53,910 nt of DNA from Chloroflexota bacterium (GTDB taxonomy: Bacteria; Chloroflexota; Anaerolineae; UBA4142). The notes under the pieces are model-generated. The model made no database searches. It saw only the letters and a program-made list of their open reading frames with translations, and was not told where the DNA came from. The translations under genes were made by a program, and so were the position numbers. The DNA is taken from contig JACRMI010000061.1 of NCBI GenBank assembly GCA_016215025.1, positions 1 through 53,910 on the forward strand, given 5' to 3'. Shown here piece after piece: positions 49,901 to 53,910 of this stretch. Positions within the stretch are counted from its first letter, which is position 1; each line of letters opens with the position of its first letter.

Positions 49901-50821
49901 CGACTCTTTCCCCTCTCCTTTCGCATCCAAAACTTTGTACGCAAGCAATAGAGCACTTGGTGCGACACCGGTCACTACGCCACGCGCAGCAACAATGCCA
50001 GCCACGTGCGTGCCATGCCCGTGATCGTCCATCGGATCATTGTCTCGATTAACGAAATCGTACCCGCCAACAACCCGGCACGACGATCCAAAACAGCCAC
50101 CCAGATCGGGATGCGTATAATCGACTCCGGTATCGATGATCGCGACGCGAATCCCCTGCCCCGTCACCGCCTTGCCGCTGGCATCGTTCATCGCCCACAC
50201 ATCGGGTGCGCCAATCAACGGAACGCTATCATTCAACGCAACCCGCATCGTATAATCCGGGAAAACTGCTTTCACCAGAGTCGCCTTGGCGATGCGTTGC
50301 CAGTCGCTCATCTTGATCGAAAGCGCGATCCCGTTTAACACATAAGCATACTCGCGGTTGAGTTGATAGCCAACTCCTTGTTGACGAATTTGCGTGAGGA
50401 ATTGTTGTCGTCGTACAGACAGCGTTCCCGTGTACTGTTGAAGTGCGGCGGCTTGCGCAGAATTCAATCGACGCGATGCGCCAAACGATTGGCGAATATA
50501 ATTCGCGACCGGTTCGTCGCGCAGTTGGACAATAACGCGGACCTGATCGTCAGCACCTGGCATGACGACTTGTTGTTCGTTCAAGAATGCCGTTGCACTT
50601 GAACGCGGCGGCGTGTCCCAAAACACTGCCATGTTCTGACTAGCATTTGCATTGACCGTTGAGGAAATAGGCGAGGTGGCGATTTGCGCCATAGCCGGCG
50701 TGGGAACGATCGAGGAGGGAGCGGCAGATGTTGCTGCTCTTGAATTTAAACCGATCATCAAAGTGGGCAAGATAATTGCCACCAAGAGGATGGGTAACCA
50801 ATTCGATTTTGAGGTGTGCAT
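46913..50821 (-). CDS. large secreted S8 family serine peptidase (subtilase)
   Basis: 1302 residues. A signal segment (residues 8-28) is followed by an inhibitor-I9-like propeptide (about 93-195, VRVIVQLRDEPVANYI). The peptidase domain has the full triad: Asp230 in AIIDTGVDYTHPD, His269 in DHGHGTHVAG, Ser444 in SGTSMATPHVAGA, plus oxyanion Asn366 in AAGNSG. Residues after 510 are beta-rich extracellular domains: TLPDNVAEGYYTGKITL (Fn3-like), an unassigned middle part, and at about 1090-1180 an Ig-like module with DAESGMRSLDMRYSIDEGKTW. The end, FPFRYYFPFLRK, has the aromatic-Pro pattern plus basic end found on many secreted Chloroflexota proteins. Weak ribosome binding site. Confidence 0.9.
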   Translation of the reverse strand: MHTSKSNWLPILLVAIILPTLMIGLNSRAATSAAPSSIVPTPAMAQIATSPISSTVNANASQNMAVFWDTPPRSSATAFLNEQQVVMPGADDQVRVIVQLRDEPVANYIRQSFGASRRLNSAQAAALQQYTGTLSVRRQQFLTQIRQQGVGYQLNREYAYVLNGIALSIKMSDWQRIAKATLVKAVFPDYTMRVALNDSVPLIGAPDVWAMNDASGKAVTGQGIRVAIIDTGVDYTHPDLGGCFGSSCRVVGGYDFVNRDNDPMDDHGHGTHVAGIVAARGVVTGVAPSALLLAYKVLDAKGEGKESDIIAALELAANPDGNPVTDDGAHVANLSLGGDGDPDDPLCQAVDNAVDQGMIVVVAAGNSGSYQSIASPGVARKAITVAASHKMDTLAYFSSRGPVPGFDAVLKPDITAPGVDIYSTVPVSGPLGNPTRYRNLSGTSMATPHVAGAAALLKQLHPTWTPELIKANMMNTAQDLSLSPYDQGAGRLDLTQTVSSRLVAAPGNFSFGIPLITGTTSFRLSVTNIATTTITATALISAALWADAALALIYPTIPVTYAQLSADVITIPTGATEPISITLTLPDNVAEGYYTGKITLLAGNERLVVPFAFTMLSRVTLRILDENGVEFKPSLDQFRLSVFTVMVRMPNADLKRSSRLFGPTPFIYYVPSGSYNIHAYMNFWLYDVVKGISKTQPKPFILFGTTTIGRNQVQDVYLSAATAHHTTLNAADFSGEPLFIARWRAALHYQSNVADYTTGLSVGYAGETNVSMPPPLPAKFDFYISDTPRELSLDLGSDGYGYSPRQQHFRDLNSAKWYADDGTFGFNWMQNADEVFWFVWHFPTVDANFPSEFRYNQDQVSHYQIKYNTPGTIDLSWDEFGNSLLSGADFLFYLPTESFVLGTPISAGMQRDLYVRGPYTYRYSTDHIFDGRYVEREFYTQDWSNAYTTTIEPDVWLNSGWDVQPLPIENQSIDFGAGPMYPALTFDNSALMIRLIHPIFGTGQGNKAVWGSTPMLMLTASAPIKKAIPLQEYWWSPSPMRQIPTNGSGDYNVRITQNALAHISYDNTIEARFRLPSADMNPPRVTGLIMPQRFALGQSIPITLTVDDAESGMRSLDMRYSIDEGKTWTPLTLTKMGTRYTSNINPGAAITVSLAFTATDNVGNYLAFTTLGASIRETPVMLNLNVSPGAIPVSSAPFTLTLNGTLRKNDNQPLSTSALPISIYLNDQFAGYVRDVALRPTFQFGTIGFDWTFIPTDFVTRTGTTQLKFVFDIGTYARQEQAFTLPVVQSFPFRYYFPFLRK

Positions 50822-50825
50822 TGTT

Positions 50826-51827
50826 CTATGTTCGAGCGGTATCGATTACAGCACGGATATTTTCTTCTGGCGTGTCCACGGCGATCACGCAACCGGCAGC
50901 AAGAATAAATCCTTTCTTACCCGCTTGCGTCACCGCATCATAAACTTGAGCCTTCACATCGTCGGGTGATTTCGCGGCGAGCACGTTCCACTCATCGATG
51001 CCGCCGGCGACGGCTCTACCATTCTTGGCTTCACCACTATTCAGAATCTCGCGCGCTTGCTTCAGTGATGGTTCCGTCCGGCGATCATGCCAGTTGAGGA
51101 TTTCGACCGGATAGTAGCGCAGCACATCAAAGTAGATTTCGAGTCCGTGGATATGCAGGAAAATGAAATCGGGGTTGGCAGTGCGAATCGCTTGCAGCAC
51201 TTCAAAGTCATAGGGTTCGCCAAAGGCGCGAAACTCACCCAACGATAACCGCGTCGGCGTCGCCATTTGCGTTGCAAAGAAAATCGCATCCGCCCCGGCG
51301 CGCAAACTCTCCACGGCAAATCGATTCGTCGTCTCGGTGATCGCGCGCAAACCGCGATGCAACACGTCGGGTTGTTCGCGCATGTCAGCATAGAGCCGCT
51401 CACCTGCAATGTTCAGCGCCGAGTTCAGCGGCGAGAAAATCGTTTGGAGAATGTGAACATCGGGACCGAGTTGTTCGCGTATCAACTTGAGTGCAGCTAG
51501 TTCGCGAACAAAGACAGGATTCGTCGTATCGAGTGACTGAAGCTTGTCCCAATCACTCAACTCACTCACCGGGCGTGATGTGTATGAGCGCGTGCCTTCA
51601 CGATTTTTGGCATCGACAAAGGTCGCGCCGAATATTTCGGCGGGATAGCCGGACGCAGGCGTCACCTTGACGAAATCAAATTCAAATTTCTTTTGGAATT
51701 CAACGACGCGCGCCGCGAGCGTTTCCGCGCTTTGATCGTCGTTTGGAAAGTGTCGCCACAGCGCGACGGGGATACGATCGGTGGGTTCGCCGCGCAGGAC
51801 GGCGTTGATGCGTTGACGATGGTTCAT
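50826..51827 (-). CDS. uroporphyrinogen decarboxylase family protein
   Basis: 333 residues. MNHRQRINAVLRGEPTDRIPVALWRHFP is the usual start of the URO-D superfamily, followed by ESLRAGADAIFFATQ and ILNWHDRR, which follow URO-D/MtaA-like architecture. True HemE and cobamide methyltransferases differ in active-site detail, so a role in haem biosynthesis is not claimed; many such proteins demethylate or decarboxylate unknown substrates. GAGGAAGA precedes the ATG. The first 128 bases overlap the end of the JAMM gene, and only four bases separate the stop from the subtilase start. Confidence 0.83.
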   Translation of the reverse strand: MNHRQRINAVLRGEPTDRIPVALWRHFPNDDQSAETLAARVVEFQKKFEFDFVKVTPASGYPAEIFGATFVDAKNREGTRSYTSRPVSELSDWDKLQSLDTTNPVFVRELAALKLIREQLGPDVHILQTIFSPLNSALNIAGERLYADMREQPDVLHRGLRAITETTNRFAVESLRAGADAIFFATQMATPTRLSLGEFRAFGEPYDFEVLQAIRTANPDFIFLHIHGLEIYFDVLRYYPVEILNWHDRRTEPSLKQAREILNSGEAKNGRAVAGGIDEWNVLAAKSPDDVKAQVYDAVTQAGKKGFILAAGCVIAVDTPEENIRAVIDTART

Positions 51828-52230
51828 TTTCTTCCTCTACCTCTAACGTAACTTCCTCAACTTTGCCTTCGTTGATCCGAAAGGCACGCACAGTCACTCG
51901 CTCGGGATCCATCAACGAGATGAGCACATGAATTGCATCAGGGTAAAATGCGCGCGCAATGTCGGTGGGTGATGGATACGCTGGCGACGCGGGGTGCGAA
52001 TGATATATCGCCAAATGCTCCCAGCCGCGACTTTCGATTTCGCGGAAGGCCTCAAGTAATGCGTGCGGCTCGGCGTTGTATTGCAAACGTGGCTCGGACG
52101 AATCGTTAGGCAGCGAAAAGATTTTGAGCGCGCGATTGTCTTTGCCCGCGATGATGCCGCACGCTTCGTTCGGCGTATCCGCCCGAGCATGTGCGACGAG
52201 TTGGTCAAGTTGCGTGCTTGTCAAAATCAC
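51700..52230 (-). CDS. JAMM/M67 family metallopeptidase
   Basis: 176 residues from a GTG start with GAGG six bases upstream. The JAMM motif is complete: Glu22 in NEACGIIAG, then HSHP (His77, His79), Ser87 and Asp90 (AYPSPTD). Family knowledge: bacterial JAMM proteins remove ubiquitin-like proteins or process sulfur carriers; the partner is not visible here. The core ends near residue 134, and the last 42 residues (Arg-rich, RRPARRTHRSYPRRAVATLSKRR in parts) are read from DNA that also encodes the start of the URO-D-like protein in another frame. The normal stop may therefore have been lost. Starts farther upstream lie in repeat DNA. Confidence 0.82.
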   Translation of the reverse strand: MILTSTQLDQLVAHARADTPNEACGIIAGKDNRALKIFSLPNDSSEPRLQYNAEPHALLEAFREIESRGWEHLAIYHSHPASPAYPSPTDIARAFYPDAIHVLISLMDPERVTVRAFRINEGKVEEVTLEVEEENEPSSTHQRRPARRTHRSYPRRAVATLSKRRSKRGNARGARR

Positions 52231-52242
52231 AACAACCCTCAA

Positions 52243-52306
52243 TTGGACGCGGACAAACGCGGACGAACGCAGGAACCTTTTTTTCCGCGTTCGTCCGCGT
52301 CGATCC
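52243..52306. repeat. imperfect palindrome, CGCGGAC-unit type
   Basis: TTGGACGCGGACAAACGCGG on the left and CCGCGTTCGTCCGCGTCGATCC on the right with AACCTTTTTTTC between; related to 13427-13495. Confidence 0.65.
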
Positions 52307-52311
52307 ACATC

Positions 52312-53859
52312 CTAATTTTCTGCCATGCTTGAATAAACTACCTGCCCACCAACAATTGTGTAATCTACTCGCGTATTCAAAAGCTCTTTGGGTGCAACCT
52401 CAAAAATGTTCTGCGACAAGACAACGCAATCGCCAACCTCGCCCACACTCAACCTGCTCCCATACGCAGACGCTGCTTCTGCGACTGATAATTTTTCTTC
52501 GGGATGCCAGCCGCCGCGCGGTTCACCATTGGCGCGTTCGCGGGTGACCGCCGCATGAATGCCAACCCACGGATCGAGTGTTTCTACCGGACAGTCGCTG
52601 CCAAACGCAAGTGATGCGCCTGAATCGAGCAAACTCTTGAACGCATAAGTAAATCGACCACGCTGACCAAGCAAAGCATCGGTCATATTGTAATCGCTCG
52701 TGCAATGAATCGGCTGCATCGATGCAATTACGCTCAACGCGGCAAAACGCGGCACATCCTCGCGATCTAAATGCTGCGCGTGTTCAATTCGCAGCGGCGT
52801 GGTGAATCCTTCGCGGCGCAATTTTTCATAGACGTTCAACACCTCGCGATTCGCGCGGTCGCCGATAGCGTGCGTGCAAACCATCATGCCCGCACTCGCT
52901 GCCATGCGCGCGGGTCGTTCGACCTCTTGAATCGGCGTGGTCGCGATGCCGCAATTCCCAGGTTGCCCTTCAAACGATTGCAGCATCCACGCCGTTTGCG
53001 AACCGAGCGAGCCATCGGCAAACATTTTTATTCCACCGATGCGCAGCCACTCGTCGCCTAGCCCGCCGCACACACCAAGAGCCATCGCATGTTCGAGATT
53101 GCTGGCAGGAATCATGTGCGTCACGCGCAGCGTCAGTTTGTCTTGCGCACGCAGACGTTGGAATAATCGCAGCGAGTCCGCGCCTTCGACGTTATGAATG
53201 CCGGTCAAACCCAGTTTATGCGCTTGTTGAATCGCATGAAGTAAATCATCTTCGCTAAGCGCTTCCGCATCGAATCCGCGTTTGCCTTCGAGCAAATCCA
53301 TCGCGTTGTCACGCAAAATGCCAGTCGGTTCGCCGGTCGCATCGCGATCAATCACGCCTCCGTCCGGATTAGGCGTGTCGCGCGTTATATTCGCGGCGCG
53401 CAATGCAGAACTGTTGACCCAAATCGAATGACCGTCTTTGCGATCCAGCACTATGGGATTGTTCGGCGCGACTGCATCGAGTGGAGCTTTTGTCGGAAAC
53501 GTGGGCGTCGTCCAATCGAGTTGATTCCATCCGAGACCGATGATCCATTCGCCCGGTTTAGTCGTCTTGGCGCGCGCCTCCACTCGTTCGACGGCTTGTT
53601 CGAGCGAGAGTGCGCCTTCGAGATTGACCCGCTTTAAGCTCGCTGCCCATGCGGTGAAATGAATATGGTGATCGATCAAACCTGGAATAACTGTGCGTCC
53701 TTGTAGATCAATTACCTGCGTTTGTTTCGTTCGCAGCGCCAGCGCGTCATCGTCAAATGCAACGACGCGCCCGTAAGCAAACGCCATAGCCTTTGCGCGC
53801 GGACGCGTCGAATCGAGCGTGTAAATATTTCCGTTGGTGAGAATCAAGTCGATCGTCAT
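52312..53859 (-). CDS. amidohydrolase, YtcJ-like
   Basis: 515 residues. The metal-binding HxH is in [13 protein letters not shown] (His65, His67); other family features are [65 protein letters not shown], and [13 protein letters not shown] near the end. This fits amidohydrolase family 3 (YtcJ/formamidase-like). It hydrolyses an unidentified amide or similar. ATG 53859 directly follows the predicted promoter by one helical turn, so translation appears leaderless; an in-frame ATG at 53874 would lie upstream of the transcription start. Downstream genes on the same strand are separated by a repeat. Confidence 0.86.
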   Translation of the reverse strand: MTIDLILTNGNIYTLDSTRPRAKAMAFAYGRVVAFDDDALALRTKQTQVIDLQGRTVIPGLIDHHIHFTAWAASLKRVNLEGALSLEQAVERVEARAKTTKPGEWIIGLGWNQLDWTTPTFPTKAPLDAVAPNNPIVLDRKDGHSIWVNSSALRAANITRDTPNPDGGVIDRDATGEPTGILRDNAMDLLEGKRGFDAEALSEDDLLHAIQQAHKLGLTGIHNVEGADSLRLFQRLRAQDKLTLRVTHMIPASNLEHAMALGVCGGLGDEWLRIGGIKMFADGSLGSQTAWMLQSFEGQPGNCGIATTPIQEVERPARMAASAGMMVCTHAIGDRANREVLNVYEKLRREGFTTPLRIEHAQHLDREDVPRFAALSVIASMQPIHCTSDYNMTDALLGQRGRFTYAFKSLLDSGASLAFGSDCPVETLDPWVGIHAAVTRERANGEPRGGWHPEEKLSVAEAASAYGSRLSVGEVGDCVVLSQNIFEVAPKELLNTRVDYTIVGGQVVYSSMAEN

Positions 53860-53865
53860 GTCTCG

Positions 53866-53894
53866 ATTATACATGCGAGCGTACTACAAAACAA
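53866..53894 (-). promoter_or_regulatory. promoter of the amidohydrolase gene (leaderless)
   Basis: On the minus strand TTGTTT (53889-53894), 17-base spacer, TATAAT (53866-53871). The expected start point is the A of the ATG at 53859. Confidence 0.65.
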
Positions 53895-53910
53895 GTAGGA
53901 CGTTAAAAAC

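Overview
The window looks like chromosomal DNA of a bacterium with moderate GC content, most probably a member of the Chloroflexota (Anaerolineae-like). This rests on the mix seen here: Thr/Pro-rich membrane-anchored LysM and repeat proteins, lipoprotein solute-binding proteins with Ser/Ala linkers, a large S8 peptidase ending in an aromatic/Pro motif followed by Arg-Lys, many GNAT acetyltransferases, and very many short palindromic intergenic repeats. The assignment is inference; no rRNA is present. Promoters are clear sigma-70 type (several near-perfect TATAAT boxes), and most genes have a GGAG/GAGG ribosome binding site.

Layout. 171-5467 (+): a DegV lipid-binding protein, a two-domain FtsX/MacB-type permease, a P1 (DmpA-like) peptidase and a metallo-beta-lactamase-fold hydrolase. 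5601-8618: an anchored LysM protein (-) and a surface protein with three near-identical 136-residue repeats (+). 8891-14527 (+): an MFS transporter, a GMC-type oxidoreductase, a REP-associated tyrosine transposase (RAYT) flanked on both sides by REP-like palindromes, an HpnA-like epimerase/reductase and a PLP-dependent desulfhydrase/deaminase-like enzyme. 14510-18887 (-): an ABC ATPase, a haloacetate-dehalogenase-like hydrolase and a DNA methyltransferase whose C-terminus looks like a PD-(D/E)XK nuclease. 19018-20166 (+): a short GH3-type adenylating enzyme.

20281-33890 (-) is a 13.5 kb array of genes on one strand: an ABC-2 exporter split by two GNAT genes, an MFS transporter, a RIO kinase, further GNATs, a DUF4037 protein, an Eis-like acetyltransferase, an ABC-F protein and small membrane proteins. 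It is headed by a consensus promoter, a 17-codon leader ORF with a strong Shine-Dalgarno sequence, and two tandem intrinsic terminators before the first gene. This is the architecture of ribosome-mediated attenuation, and the leader peptide contains an Arg-Val-Arg (+X+) motif of the kind known to cause macrolide-dependent stalling. I consider this the most interesting part of the window. Nearly every spacer in the array holds a palindromic repeat, and two such palindromes lie inside the ABC-F coding sequence.

34092-39427 (+): a ugp-like glycerol-3-phosphate/glycerophosphodiester uptake cluster (two permeases, a binding lipoprotein, an exported glycerophosphodiesterase), with a quinone oxidoreductase gene embedded and no ATPase gene. 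39470-42060 (+): a possible small RNA, a UspA-type protein, a helical/winged-helix-like protein, a HypA-like short protein, tRNA-Pro(CGG) and an HU-helix-hairpin-helix fusion. 42161-46874: MazG (-), GreA, lysyl-tRNA synthetase and a zinc-type alcohol dehydrogenase (+). 46913-53859 (-): a large secreted subtilase, a uroporphyrinogen-decarboxylase-family protein, a JAMM/M67 peptidase that overlaps it by 128 nt, and a YtcJ-type amidohydrolase that appears to be leaderless.

All assignments come from reading motifs by eye; no database search was run.
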